From Oscillospiraceae bacterium (lineage in GTDB: Bacteria; Bacillota; Clostridia; Oscillospirales; Oscillospiraceae), in NCBI GenBank assembly GCA_902761635.1, contig CACWLG010000043.1, positions 1 through 36,474 on the forward strand: 36,474 nt of DNA. Direction: 5' to 3'. Under the pieces are notes generated by a model that did no database searches, had not been told where the DNA came from, and saw only the letters and a list, made by a program, of their open reading frames with translations. The position numbers and the translations under genes were made by a program. Shown one piece after another: positions 24,401-33,551 of this stretch. How positions within the stretch are numbered: position 1 is the stretch's first letter; each line of letters opens with the position of its first letter.

Positions 24401-25535
24401 ATTCCCTGATCTCCACGGCAAGGCCGTTGAGCTCCACGCCCGCGTCGGCGGAGATGAGAATGTACTTGTGCCCGTCGATCACCCGGGTCTGGATCAGGTG
24501 GCTGTTTTTGGGGTCAACGCTGATCTTGACCTCCGGAGTCTGGATCTCCATGCGGCTGGCACTGGAGATGTTGGCCGGACGCAGGGGCGTGTCCTGACCA
24601 AGCTCCTCCTCACAGCGGCGGCAGAAGGCCTCGGCATGCTCGGGGCTCACACCGCTGTTTTCCAGAATATCCCCCATCTCCCGGTCGGTGAGGGTCAAAG
24701 GCTCCGGGTCCTTGCTCTCCTTATGGACGGTCATGCGCTCAGAGAGCTGCTCATGCACAGCCTGCACCACGTCAAAGCGGCAATCCTCCTCCAGGCTCTG
24801 GCCCAGGATCTCACCGAACAGCTCCTTCTGCCTGCCGGCTGGAATGGGCGCCTGGGTGTGAAAAACAGCGTCCACAAAATCCTCATGCCCCTTGCCGCTG
24901 TCCCTGGTGTAGAACAGGGCGTTATAGATGTTGGCGGCGCGCCCGTCAAAGGCCGGGAAAAGGAAGCCCAGCTCCGGCGCCGCGACCGCCTGCCCGATGG
25001 CCGCGCTGTGAAAGCGCTTTTCCTCCGGCGCATAACCCAGCTCCGCCTTGCCCTCCTTCACCGGGCAGACGCAGCAGACAAGGTACTTGTAGGCATCTCC
25101 GCCGCTGTCCTCGTCAAGCTGCCCGTCCTTGCCGTAATGGGGCACATCATAGACATCAAAGGCCATGAGGATGAGGTAATTGCGCTCCTCCATGTCGAGA
25201 TTGTCCACAATGCAGCGGCAAAATTCCTCACGCAGGGAGGCATCCTTCAGCTCTGTTTTGCGAAGCTGGCTGAGGAGCTTGTACTCCTGCCCGTCCATGA
25301 CCTGCTTGGTGGCAAAGCTGATATCCAGCAGGTTTTTGCCCAGAGCGCCGGAGAGTCCCTTCTTCAGAAGGCCCAGGTATTTTTCCGTCTCCGTCTGGGT
25401 CAGAAGGCCGAGGGACTCGTCAAAGCTCGTGATGATCTCCCTGCTGGTGTTGACATAGCAGCCGTAGATATGCTGGATATTGTTGTGATCCGGCCGAAAG
25501 CGGCGGCGGATCTCGCCTAATTCTTTCTGATTCAT
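24399..25535 (-). CDS. DUF4317 family protein
   Basis: A soluble protein of 378 residues with the family's typical N terminus MNQKELGEIRRRFRPDHNNIQHIYGCYVN and a central MAFDVYDVP segment. No enzymatic motif is visible, and I know of no experimental role for the family, which is widespread in gut Clostridia. ATG 25535 follows AGGAGCGAGCT; the frame remains open 33 codons upstream, but that segment overlaps the promoter. It is a single-gene unit between convergent terminators. Confidence 0.82.
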   Translation of the reverse strand: MNQKELGEIRRRFRPDHNNIQHIYGCYVNTSREIITSFDESLGLLTQTETEKYLGLLKKGLSGALGKNLLDISFATKQVMDGQEYKLLSQLRKTELKDASLREEFCRCIVDNLDMEERNYLILMAFDVYDVPHYGKDGQLDEDSGGDAYKYLVCCVCPVKEGKAELGYAPEEKRFHSAAIGQAVAAPELGFLFPAFDGRAANIYNALFYTRDSGKGHEDFVDAVFHTQAPIPAGRQKELFGEILGQSLEEDCRFDVVQAVHEQLSERMTVHKESKDPEPLTLTDREMGDILENSGVSPEHAEAFCRRCEEELGQDTPLRPANISSASRMEIQTPEVKISVDPKNSHLIQTRVIDGHKYILISADAGVELNGLAVEIRE

Positions 25536-25584
25536 AGCTCGCTCCTGTGTTGTGTGTGCTTGCGCGCTTGTCCGCGCACGGCAC

Positions 25585-25614
25585 ATAATACTACAGCGGC
25601 AGTGAAAAGTCCAA
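25585..25614 (-). promoter_or_regulatory. Promoter of the DUF4317 gene
   Basis: On the - strand TTGGAC (25614-25609), an 18-base spacer and TATTAT (25590-25585) form a fair promoter. It abuts the T run of the upstream operon's terminator, leaving no spare sequence between the two units. Confidence 0.55.
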
Positions 25615-25660
25615 CAAAAATGATCTCCCCGCACGCAAAAGATGCACAGGGGGGATCATT
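25611..25660 (-). terminator. Terminator of the Nudix-VanZ gene run
   Basis: Arms 25619-25630 and 25649-25660 pair over 12 positions with one mismatch, and TTTTTG follows on the - strand. The 5' arm includes the stop codon of the VanZ-like gene. Confidence 0.75.
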
Positions 25661-26063
25661 TGTCTTTTTGGAAAAGCCGCCGGATCAGGGAAACCAGCAG
25701 ATATACCGCCGCGATTATGGCCGAGGCTGCAAGAAAGCCGGCGATCCCATAGGCGATGTCCATGGTCTGAAAACTGCCGGTTTTGGTCAGGAGCTGGCCG
25801 ACCTCAATGGCGAAAGTAATAAAAAGAATTGTGGAAAAAGTGAACAGCCATGCCATCAGTCCGTACCAGCCCTTTCGGGTCAGAAAGCGGAACAGAGGAA
25901 TAGCCAGCAGGAAAAACAGCAGGCCAAACAGCCCGATCACGATAAAATGCAGCTCTTTATCCGTAAACGGGGCGGCAATGCCCTGATTATACGAGACAAT
26001 GCTGTCATGGAACCGGGCGATAAACGTTAAAAACCGATACAGCCAATCTTTGAATACCGCCAA
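25656..26063 (-). CDS. VanZ-like membrane protein
   Basis: A 135-residue membrane protein with about four helices. The segments DKELHFIVIGLFGLLFF and IEVGQLLTKTGSFQTMDIAYGIAGFL correspond to the conserved DKxxHFxxFxxLG and ExxQxxxxxRxxxxxDxxxNxxG pattern of VanZ-like proteins. VanZ gives low-level teicoplanin resistance in enterococci; most chromosomal homologues have no known role, and resistance should not be inferred here. The start is TTG 26063 with an excellent AGGAGG seven bases upstream, 12 bases after the Nudix stop. Confidence 0.78.
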   Translation of the reverse strand: MAVFKDWLYRFLTFIARFHDSIVSYNQGIAAPFTDKELHFIVIGLFGLLFFLLAIPLFRFLTRKGWYGLMAWLFTFSTILFITFAIEVGQLLTKTGSFQTMDIAYGIAGFLAASAIIAAVYLLVSLIRRLFQKDK

Positions 26064-26075
26064 GCGACCGCCTCC

Positions 26076-26666
26076 TTACTCAGAAGAGTATCCTTCCTGC
26101 ACAAGATGTGTCCTGCGCAGCTTATCATTGAGCTTGCCGTAGATGCGCTGTACGAACCAGGGCTCCGTAGAGGCCTCCAGCGCCCCGTCCAGCGTGAACC
26201 AGCGCACGCCGCTGTTTTCTGCCTCGCAGACCGTGAGGGGGTCGCTGTCGTCCGCCTCCAGAAGATAGGTGACATTCAGGTGCAGGTGACTCGGCACATA
26301 GGCCCCGTGCTTCTCATGCCCGTCGACCGTGAGCGATTCGAGGGAAAAGATCTCCTTCGACAAAAGCCGCGCCGAGCGCACGCCGGTCTCCTCGCGCACC
26401 TCCCGCAGGGCGACGGCGGCCAGGTCTTCCTCCCCGTCGGCGTGTCCCCCGGTCCAGGACCAGGAATCATAAATATTATGATAGACCATCAGCACCCTGT
26501 TCCGGGCGGGATTGACCACCCAGGCCGAGGCCGTCATATGGGCAATCCGGTTTGTACGGTAAAAAGCGTCCGGATTCTTTTGGAGGAAATCGAGGATCAA
26601 GGTCTTGTCTGCGTCCTCCTGTTCGTTAAAGGGACTGTATGCCGCAATTGCCGCACGGATGTCCAT
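26076..26666 (-). CDS. Nudix hydrolase
   Basis: A cytoplasmic hydrolase of 196 residues for nucleoside diphosphate-linked substrates. The Nudix box is complete: GGHADGEEDLAAVALREVREETGV (about residues 73-96), with the metal-binding REVREE. An N-terminal helical extension of about 40 residues precedes the fold, as in Firmicutes proteins annotated generically as Nudix. The substrate is unknown. ATG 26666 gives a TAATG overlap with the upstream stop and ten bases to AAGGGAG. ATG 26675 is three codons earlier, but then the ribosome site would be almost touching the codon. Confidence 0.9.
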   Translation of the reverse strand: MDIRAAIAAYSPFNEQEDADKTLILDFLQKNPDAFYRTNRIAHMTASAWVVNPARNRVLMVYHNIYDSWSWTGGHADGEEDLAAVALREVREETGVRSARLLSKEIFSLESLTVDGHEKHGAYVPSHLHLNVTYLLEADDSDPLTVCEAENSGVRWFTLDGALEASTEPWFVQRIYGKLNDKLRRTHLVQEGYSSE

Positions 26667-27301
26667 TATACGCATTCTCCCTTGATAAGTGTGTCGAGAT
26701 AGGCGGGCAGGTCAAAATCCCGCACCGGCTCGTCCTTCCTGAGATAGAGGGGATGGTGGGGATGCCCCTTGCCGGAGCATTTGCCCGCACAGAACCATTG
26801 CGCTCCGTACTCCTCCCCGATGGCGGCCATCTCCCGGACGCACAGGGGCAGATAGGGCCGCTTTTCGATGATCGTACCCCAGGCTGCCCAGACCGCGGGG
26901 CGATGGTCCGCGCCCACGTGCTCCAGCACATAGCGGAAGGCCTCCATATTGGCCCGGTGCAGGGTGCCGTTCAGCTCCCGGTCCATGTCGTCGGGCCGGG
27001 TGGCGCGCTGGGCATAGACGTTGAACATGATGAAGCTGTCATAGCCGTTGCCGTCGGCAATGCGCTGCACGGATTTGAGGGTGGGGTCCAGCCTGTCCGG
27101 CTCTGCGGTGGAGGGGTTGATGCCGATGCAGATCAGCGGGTTTTCTCCCCGGGTGCCGAGTATGTAACGGTATTCGGTATAGAAATCCGGCACATAGAGC
27201 CAGCGGTCCCGGTCATAGCGGTCTCCCTGCCCGGAGAGGGAGAGGGCGGTCCCGAAATCCAGGACCTCGACGCTCTGGCTTGCGCCGCACGGAATATGCA
27301 T
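26666..27301 (-). CDS. DUF1643 family protein
   Basis: A soluble protein of 211 residues, recognised by ICIGINPSTAEPDRLDPTLKSVQRIADGNGYDSFIMFNVYAQRAT, which matches the MLNPSxADxxxxDPTI pattern of DUF1643 followed by the conserved N(V/L)(F/Y)AxRxT motif. The fold is thought to be related to uracil-DNA glycosylase-like domains, but no activity is established. AAAGGAG precedes ATG 27301. It starts 12 bases downstream of the AEC transporter stop and is translationally coupled to the Nudix gene. Confidence 0.85.
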   Translation of the reverse strand: MHIPCGASQSVEVLDFGTALSLSGQGDRYDRDRWLYVPDFYTEYRYILGTRGENPLICIGINPSTAEPDRLDPTLKSVQRIADGNGYDSFIMFNVYAQRATRPDDMDRELNGTLHRANMEAFRYVLEHVGADHRPAVWAAWGTIIEKRPYLPLCVREMAAIGEEYGAQWFCAGKCSGKGHPHHPLYLRKDEPVRDFDLPAYLDTLIKGECV

Positions 27302-27312
27302 GGTATCTCCTT

Positions 27313-28236
27313 TCAGCCCAGCAGCATCAGCAGGACCGGCAGTGTGATCAGGGACAGAAGCGTCGTCACGATGACGCTGTTGGAGGCGAGCGCGGCGTCG
27401 CGCCCGCTGCGCAGGGTGAGGATCGGCACCACGATGCCGGTGGGGCAGCCCGCCACCGCCACACAGGACTTGAGCAGCAGGGCATTGTCCGTCAGAAGAC
27501 CCAGCAGCAGCCAGGTCAGCGCCGGGGCCAGCACCAGGCGCACAAGGGCGACCAGATACACGCGCCGGTCTCTGAGCGCTTTGCGCAGATCCTCGCTTCC
27601 CATGGTGATGCCGATGACGATCATGGAAAGTGGCATGGAGCAGGCAGCCGCCGAAGAGAAAAGACGGTCAAGCGCCCTGGGCACCGGCAGGTGCAGCACG
27701 AAAAAGGCCAGGGCCAGGAGCGTGGAGACCACGCAGGGGGATAAAATCTCCTTCAGGCGCACGCCCCCGCGTCCCCTTTCACCGGGCTCCAGCCTCCACA
27801 CGCCGTAGGTATACAGCAGCAGGTTGAACGGCAGACTCGTCAGGCCCGCGATAAGGACTGCCGTAGGGCCGTAGACCGCCTGCAGGACCGGCAGCCCGAT
27901 CAGCAGGTTGTTCATCACCGAGATACTCAGCTCCATCGACGCATCCGCCCCGTACCGCCTCCCGAAGAGGGCGAGCGCAGTCCTGCCCAGTACATAGGGC
28001 AGCGCAATGGCAAGGCAGATGATCAGCAGCACATGCGGCAGCTCCTCCGCCGCAATGCCCGCAGCGCCCGAGGCGATGGAGCGGAAGATCGTCGCGACCA
28101 GGAAGACATTGACAATCAGCGCACTCACCGCTTTGGAGAAGCCGGCGGGAAATACCCCGCGCCGGGCTCCGAAGAAGCCGACCAGCATCAGGGCAATGAT
28201 GACAAAACAGGTTTCAAAAAGAGCAGACAGTTCCAT
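27313..28236 (-). CDS. AEC family transporter (auxin efflux carrier-like permease)
   Basis: An integral membrane permease of 307 residues with about ten helices in two inverted halves. The second half contains VAGCPTGIVVPIL, typical of the GxPxG crossover motif of this family. Bacterial members carry malate or other organic acids; the substrate cannot be told here. ATG 28236 lies six bases after the mgtE stop with only a weak TGAGTTG site, suggesting translation coupled to mgtE. Confidence 0.87.
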   Translation of the reverse strand: MELSALFETCFVIIALMLVGFFGARRGVFPAGFSKAVSALIVNVFLVATIFRSIASGAAGIAAEELPHVLLIICLAIALPYVLGRTALALFGRRYGADASMELSISVMNNLLIGLPVLQAVYGPTAVLIAGLTSLPFNLLLYTYGVWRLEPGERGRGGVRLKEILSPCVVSTLLALAFFVLHLPVPRALDRLFSSAAACSMPLSMIVIGITMGSEDLRKALRDRRVYLVALVRLVLAPALTWLLLGLLTDNALLLKSCVAVAGCPTGIVVPILTLRSGRDAALASNSVIVTTLLSLITLPVLLMLLG

Positions 28237-28242
28237 AACAAC

Positions 28243-29676
28243 TCAGATATGCAAAATCAGCTTTGCAACATAAATATAAATGAGCAGGGACACGGCATCC
28301 GTCACCGTGGAGATGAGAGGGTTTGCCATGACCGCCGGGTCCACGCCGATTTTCTCGGCCAGGATCGGCAGCATGGAGCCCACGCTCTTGGCGAAGAGAA
28401 CGATGAAGACAATGGACATGCTGACAGTCGCCGCCACGGGAACCGTGACTGCGTCGTTGTGCAGCAGCATCCCATCCAGCAGCAGCATCTTCACAAAGTT
28501 CACCGCCGCAAGACACAGACCGCACAGAAACGCCACGCGCAGCTCGCGCCACATAACGCTCAGCGCGTCGCGCGGCTCGATATCTCCCAGCGACAGGGCG
28601 CGGATGACCGCGGTGGAGGCCTGGGCGCCGGAGTTGCCGCCGGTACCCATGAGCATGGGGATGAAGGCCACAAGCCCCGCCTGTACCGCCAGCATATCCT
28701 CAAAGGAGGTCAGGATCATGCTGGTAAAGGTGGCTGAGAGCATCAGGAACATGAGCCAGGGGATGCGGTTTTTCCAGATCTCCACGATGCCCGTGCGGGA
28801 GTAGGGCTTGTCTGAGGGGAGCATACCGGCAAGCTTTTCGATATCCTCCGTGGCCTCCTGCTCCATGACGTCCATGACATCGTCGACCGTGACGATGCCC
28901 ACGAGGCGCCCCTCCTTGTCCACAACGGGCAGGGCCATCAGGTCGTAGTCGGCAAATTTTTCCGACACGCTCTCCTGGTCCTCGGTGGTGGAGGCGAAGA
29001 TCACATTGGTTTCCATCAGATCCTCGATGATGGTGTCATCGTCCGACAGCAGCAGGTCCTTGACCGTGACGATGCCCTCCAGGCGCCGGTCGCCGGCAAT
29101 GACAAAGCAGACGTAAATCGTCTCCTTGTCCTCGCCGATGCGGCGGATGCGGGCAATGGACTCCTTGACGCTCATATATTTTTTGAGATCCACAAACTCG
29201 GCCGTCATGATGCTGCCGGCGGAGTTCTCTGGATAGCGCAGATACTGGTTGATCAGGTTGCGGGTCTGAGGCGTGGCGGCGCGCATGACACGGCGGACCA
29301 CATTGGCAGGCAGCTCCTCCACGATATCGACCGCGTCGTCCACGTTCAGCTCCTCGACGATGCCGGCCAGCTCCGAATCCGTGATGGCGTCGATGATGCG
29401 CTCCTGCTCGGGCGCTTCAAAGTTTGCAAAGACATCCGCCGCAGTCTCCTTGGACAAAAGGCGGAAGACCATGGGCATGCGGTTGTCGTCGATCGTGGAG
29501 AGAAATTCCGCCACGTCGAACTCGTTGAGCTCCTCCATGCGGCGCTGGAGCCCCTTCATGTCATGCCTGTCTAAAAGCTCCGTCAGTTGATCGGTCTGCT
29601 TTTCGACAATGGTGTCGTAATTCGGCCCCTCGTTCTGCTCCGGTTCCCGGACCTCCGGCTTCTCCTGCTCCTCCAA
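28243..29676 (-). CDS. mgtE: Magnesium transporter MgtE
   Basis: A Mg2+ channel of 477 residues. The cytoplasmic N domain (superhelical, about 25-125) and two CBS domains (about 130-255) sense intracellular Mg2+. A plug helix and five membrane helices follow, with the pore signature MLMGTGGNSGAQAS (about 345-358). All parts are present and of normal length. The start is taken as TTG 29676 because GGAGGTG ends six bases upstream of it; GTG 29685 lies inside that ribosome site. No M-box-like structure fits in the 88-base gap to the preceding gene. It heads a run with the AEC transporter and DUF1643, Nudix and VanZ-like genes. Confidence 0.95.
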   Translation of the reverse strand: MEEQEKPEVREPEQNEGPNYDTIVEKQTDQLTELLDRHDMKGLQRRMEELNEFDVAEFLSTIDDNRMPMVFRLLSKETAADVFANFEAPEQERIIDAITDSELAGIVEELNVDDAVDIVEELPANVVRRVMRAATPQTRNLINQYLRYPENSAGSIMTAEFVDLKKYMSVKESIARIRRIGEDKETIYVCFVIAGDRRLEGIVTVKDLLLSDDDTIIEDLMETNVIFASTTEDQESVSEKFADYDLMALPVVDKEGRLVGIVTVDDVMDVMEQEATEDIEKLAGMLPSDKPYSRTGIVEIWKNRIPWLMFLMLSATFTSMILTSFEDMLAVQAGLVAFIPMLMGTGGNSGAQASTAVIRALSLGDIEPRDALSVMWRELRVAFLCGLCLAAVNFVKMLLLDGMLLHNDAVTVPVAATVSMSIVFIVLFAKSVGSMLPILAEKIGVDPAVMANPLISTVTDAVSLLIYIYVAKLILHI

Positions 29677-29764
29677 ATCCCTCACCTCCGTTTACTTGCC
29701 GCCGCCGGCCGCGAATGCGGCGCCTGCGGGAGGCTGCTGACCGCTTCGGCGGCGCACGCGGGGC

Positions 29765-31000
29765 TTATATCCCCAGATACCTGGCCTGCTCATCGCTGAG
29801 GCGGTCGATCTCGATGCCCATGGACTTGAGCTTGATTTCGGCCACGGCCCGGTCGATTTCCCGCGGCACGGGATAGAGGCCGGGCTTGACCTCGTCCCGA
29901 TGTATGGCGAGCCAGCGGCAGGAGAGGGCCTGCACCGCAAAGCTCATATCCATGATCTCGGCCGGGTGCCCGTCGCCCGCTGCCAGGTTCACAAGACGCC
30001 CCTCGGCAATGACGAAGAGAGTCCTGCCGTTCGGCAGCACGTAGCCCTGGATATTGTGCCGCGCGTCGTACTTCTTCACGGCCATCTTTTCAAGCCCGGC
30101 CATGTCCACCTCCACATCGAAGTGGCCGGCGTTGGTGAGGATGGCCCCGTCCTTGATGGTCTCGAAATGCTCGGTCGTGATGATGCCGCTGCAGCCGGTG
30201 ACGGTGACAAAGATATCGCCGATCTTTGCCGCCTCGCGCATGGGCATGACCTCATACCCGTCCATCACCGCTTCAAGGGCGCGGACGGGATCGGTCTCGG
30301 TCACGATGACCTTGGCGCCCATGCCCTTGGCGCGCAGGCTCACGCCCTTGCCGCACCAGCCGTAGCCGGAGACCACCACATGCTTGCCCGCGACGATGAG
30401 ATTCGTCGTGCGCATGATACCGTCCCACACGGACTGGCCTGTACCGTAGCGGTTGTCGAACATGTGCTTGCAGTCGGCCTCGTTGACCATCACCATGGGG
30501 AAGCGCAGCTCCCCGGCCTTGTCCATGGTCCGCAGGCGATGGATGCCGGTGGTGGTCTCTTCACAGCCGCCGATCACCCCGGGGATCAGGTCCCGGTATT
30601 TGGTGTGCATGAGATGGATGAGGTCGCCCCCGTCGTCGATGATGAGATTCGGCCCGTTCTCCAGCACGCGGCAGAGGCAGTCCTCGTATTCCTCCATGGT
30701 GCAGCCATGGTGGGCAAAGACCTCAATCCCGCCGGCAGCCACGGCTGCGGCCACATCATCCTGCGTGGACAGGGGGTTGCAGCCGGTGACATACATCTGT
30801 GCCCCGCCCTTTTCCAGCACGCGGCAGAGATAGGCGGTCTTGGCCTCCATATGCACCGCCAGTGCGATCTTCAGCCCGGCGAAGGGCTGTTCCTTCACAA
30901 AAGCCTCCTCGATGCTGCGCAGGGCGGGCATGTTCCGTTTTACCCAGTCTATCTTCATCTCGCCGGAAGGGGCGAGGGATATATCCTTGATCAGGCTCAT
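29765..31000 (-). CDS. ahcY: S-adenosylhomocysteine hydrolase
   Basis: NAD-dependent cytoplasmic enzyme that splits S-adenosylhomocysteine into adenosine and homocysteine, relieving product inhibition of methyltransferases. The 411 residues match the short form without the roughly 40-residue insert of many bacterial enzymes. Visible signatures are the N-terminal GCNPLSTQDDVAAA, the NAD-binding VVSGYGWCGKGVSLRAKGMGA and the C-terminal GDGHPAEIMDMSFAVQAL. ATG 31000 follows GGAGGATGCC; upstream in-frame codons lie in the promoter region. It is alone in its transcription unit, with no neighbouring methionine-cycle gene. Confidence 0.96.
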   Translation of the reverse strand: MSLIKDISLAPSGEMKIDWVKRNMPALRSIEEAFVKEQPFAGLKIALAVHMEAKTAYLCRVLEKGGAQMYVTGCNPLSTQDDVAAAVAAGGIEVFAHHGCTMEEYEDCLCRVLENGPNLIIDDGGDLIHLMHTKYRDLIPGVIGGCEETTTGIHRLRTMDKAGELRFPMVMVNEADCKHMFDNRYGTGQSVWDGIMRTTNLIVAGKHVVVSGYGWCGKGVSLRAKGMGAKVIVTETDPVRALEAVMDGYEVMPMREAAKIGDIFVTVTGCSGIITTEHFETIKDGAILTNAGHFDVEVDMAGLEKMAVKKYDARHNIQGYVLPNGRTLFVIAEGRLVNLAAGDGHPAEIMDMSFAVQALSCRWLAIHRDEVKPGLYPVPREIDRAVAEIKLKSMGIEIDRLSDEQARYLGI

Positions 31001-31034
31001 GGCATCCTCCAACATTTTAAATATCTGACAAAGT

Positions 31035-31063
31035 ATTCTATCATGCGCGCGCACCGATTACAA
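31035..31063 (-). promoter_or_regulatory. Sigma-A promoter of ahcY
   Basis: On the - strand TTGTAA (31063-31058), a 17-base spacer and TAGAAT (31040-31035) form a good promoter. The predicted start is about 28 bases before the ahcY start codon, leaving just room for the ribosome site. Confidence 0.7.
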
Positions 31064-31185
31064 GCTTGCTTTTCCCTTTCCCCGATTTTTTCTCGGACGC
31101 TGCTCTCGCTGTATTCTGCGGTATTGCCCGCGAAACACCATCAAATCAACAGCACAGTGTGAGTCCCTTCGCCACGTTACATAAC

Positions 31186-31191
31186 TATAAT
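31186..31191 (+). promoter_or_regulatory. Possible -10 element of spoIIE
   Basis: A perfect TATAAT lies 36 bases before ATG 31227, but no -35 box is visible at 16-19 bases. That would fit an activator-dependent promoter, as known for Spo0A control of spoIIE in Bacillus, but I see no clear Spo0A box. Confidence 0.35.
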
Positions 31192-31226
31192 GTTCATATC
31201 TTATGTAAACTCGGGAGGGCATAAAC

Positions 31227-33551
31227 ATGGATCTTGGGGGACAGGGAAGAGCCGCAGAGCTGTCTGCGGGCAGCACAAGTCCGGACAGGCGTTTTTTCAT
31301 TGCCGCGCGCTGCGGGCTGTATCTGCTGCTGGGGGCGGTGATGGCCTGCGCGCGGGTGCTGAGGGACGGCGCGCCCTTCGGCATTGCGCTGGTGGCCTGC
31401 TCGGGCACGGGACTCGGCGGCGTGTCCGCGCTGCTGGGCGCCTCCCTCGGCTATCTTCTCAGCGGCGGGCTGGAGTGGGGCATCCGCTACATCGCGGCCT
31501 CGGTGCTGGTGTATACGATCGCCTTCGTCTTTCATGAGCTGAGCGCCTATAAAAGCGAGTACTTCATGCCCACGGCGGCAGCCCTGGTCATGGGGCTGAC
31601 CGGCTTTCTCGGCAGCTTCGCCCTGGAGGGCGGGGCGGTGCCGGTGGCAGCGGAGCTCTTTCTGGAGCTTACGCTGGTTTTCGGCGGGACCTATTTCTTC
31701 CGGGACGCGCTCTCCGGCGGGCTGCGCAGCTCCGAGAGCGCAGAGCTCAAGCACAGCATCTCCCTGATGGTGCTGGCCGCCTGCGCCCTGATGGCCCTGA
31801 GCCGGGTGATGCTCTTCGGCGTTGTGTCTCTGGGGCGCTTTCTCGCGCTACTGCTGGTGATGACCTCCGCCATGAAGGGCGGCATGCTGACCGGCGCGGC
31901 CGTGGGGACGGTCTTCGGCCTTGCGATGGACGTGTCCGGGGACGCGCCGCTTTTCTACACCATGGCCTATGCCTTTTCGGGCCTGCTCTCCGGGGTCTTT
32001 GGGCGGCATGGAAGGCTTGTGTATGTGCTGTCCTTTATCCTTGCCGGGGCGCTCGCGGCAGTGTGCGCCTGGGATGAGATCCGGCCCGTCAGCGCCCTGT
32101 TCGAGACCTTCTGCGCCTCCGTCATCTTTATGGTCCTCCCTTCCCCTCTCCTGCACCGGGCGGGAGTGGTGCTGCAGTGCATGGACCGGGGCTGCGGCGA
32201 ATCAGGCCTCCGGCGCTTTGAGGCGGCAAGGCTGCGCAGGCTCAGCGAGGCCTACGGCGAGCTCTTTGAGACGGTGCGCAGAAATGTGGACGCGCCCGTC
32301 AACGATGAGAACATCGCCCGCATCTTCGACCGGGCGGCGGACGAGGTCTGCGTTTCCTGCCGCTTCAAAAACCGCTGCTGGAACGCGGAGTATGTGGACA
32401 CCCTCAACGCCCTGAACGATGCCACCCACGCCATGATCGACCACGGAAGCCTCGCAGTGGAGGATCTGCCGGACTATTTCCGCGAAAAATGCGTGGGTCT
32501 GCCCGCCTTCGTCGCCGCAGTGAACGGGGAGCTGCGGGGCATGTCCTACCGGCGGCAGCTCCGCGCAAGGCTCGCCGAGAACCGGAGTGTGGCCTGGGGA
32601 CAGTATGCGGACGTGTCCCAGCTCCTGGAACGCTTCGCCGCCGAGCTCGGGAGCGTCAGCGGCGCGGACCCGCTGGTGGAGCGGCGTCTGCTGCGCTATC
32701 TTAGGAGCCTCGACATCGACGCCGACGCCGCCGTCTACCGGGACGGGGGCGGGAGACTGCGCATCACGATCGAAAGCGGCAGGCTCACGCCGCTGCTGCG
32801 GGAGGAAAACTACCTCGAAAAGCTCTCAGAGATCGCGGGCGTGCGCCTGTGCCAGCCCCTGGTCCCGGAGGGGGAGGCCTCGCGCCTGGAGCTTCTGGAG
32901 GCGGAGCCCCTGGCCGTCTCCGTGGGCATTGCCGCCATGAAAAAGCAGGGCGAGCGGGTCAGCGGCGACCGGGGCACCTACTTCAAAACCGATGCCGGTG
33001 TCCTCTGCGTCATCCTGTCCGACGGGATGGGCTGCGGGGACGCGGCGGCCCGGGACAGCCGCCAGGTTATCGGCATTCTGGAAAAGTTCCTGCGGGCGGG
33101 GATGGAACCCGCCGTGGCCATGAAGCTTTTAAACTCCGTGCTGCTCCTGCGGGACGGGGAGAGCTGGGGCTTTGCCACGGTGGATCTCATGTGTGTCGAT
33201 CTCTTCACCGGTCAGACCAGCTTTTACAAGTACGGCGCGGCGCCCTCCTATGTGCTGAGCGGCAGGAACATCCGCCGCGTCAAGGGCGAGACCCTGGCCG
33301 CCGGTCTCTCCGCAGGAGAGGGGACGGCCCCGGACGTGGTGCGCATGCGCCTCAAGCCCGGCTGCACCGCCGTCATCGCCACCGACGGGGTGCTGGCCGA
33401 CGCGGAGGATGAATGGCTCCAGAATCTCCTGCTGCAGGGCTTTGAGGATATGAAGGGTCTGGCCCGGGCGGTCCTCAAGCAGGCAGAGGAGCTCTACGGC
33501 GCGCTCGATGATATGACGGTGGTGACCGTGCGGGTGGAGGAACGGGTATGA
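31227..33551 (+). CDS. spoIIE: Stage II sporulation protein E, PP2C-type phosphatase
   Basis: SpoIIE localises to the asymmetric septum and dephosphorylates the anti-anti-sigma factor SpoIIAA to activate sigma-F in the forespore. The 774 residues show about ten N-terminal helices (25-310), a central regulatory region with a Cys cluster (CVSCRFKNRC), and a C-terminal PP2C/SpoIIE phosphatase domain (about 565-774). The phosphatase has LSDGMGCGDAAARDS and ATDGVLADAEDEW with the metal-binding aspartates. ATG 31227 follows GGGAGGGC. The gene is coupled to a small downstream gene by ATGA overlap. It marks the organism as a spore former or a recent descendant of one. Confidence 0.95.
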   Translation: MDLGGQGRAAELSAGSTSPDRRFFIAARCGLYLLLGAVMACARVLRDGAPFGIALVACSGTGLGGVSALLGASLGYLLSGGLEWGIRYIAASVLVYTIAFVFHELSAYKSEYFMPTAAALVMGLTGFLGSFALEGGAVPVAAELFLELTLVFGGTYFFRDALSGGLRSSESAELKHSISLMVLAACALMALSRVMLFGVVSLGRFLALLLVMTSAMKGGMLTGAAVGTVFGLAMDVSGDAPLFYTMAYAFSGLLSGVFGRHGRLVYVLSFILAGALAAVCAWDEIRPVSALFETFCASVIFMVLPSPLLHRAGVVLQCMDRGCGESGLRRFEAARLRRLSEAYGELFETVRRNVDAPVNDENIARIFDRAADEVCVSCRFKNRCWNAEYVDTLNALNDATHAMIDHGSLAVEDLPDYFREKCVGLPAFVAAVNGELRGMSYRRQLRARLAENRSVAWGQYADVSQLLERFAAELGSVSGADPLVERRLLRYLRSLDIDADAAVYRDGGGRLRITIESGRLTPLLREENYLEKLSEIAGVRLCQPLVPEGEASRLELLEAEPLAVSVGIAAMKKQGERVSGDRGTYFKTDAGVLCVILSDGMGCGDAAARDSRQVIGILEKFLRAGMEPAVAMKLLNSVLLLRDGESWGFATVDLMCVDLFTGQTSFYKYGAAPSYVLSGRNIRRVKGETLAAGLSAGEGTAPDVVRMRLKPGCTAVIATDGVLADAEDEWLQNLLLQGFEDMKGLARAVLKQAEELYGALDDMTVVTVRVEERV

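Noticed and set aside
25656-26063. VanZ-like protein as a glycopeptide resistance gene
   Set aside because: There are no vanHAX or vanRS partners, and VanZ-like folds are widespread chromosomal proteins without resistance roles; only the family resemblance is supported.
29677-29764. Possible M-box Mg2+ riboswitch before mgtE
   Set aside because: The gap is only 88 bases, too short for an M-box of about 160 bases plus an expression platform, and no matching conserved segments are seen.
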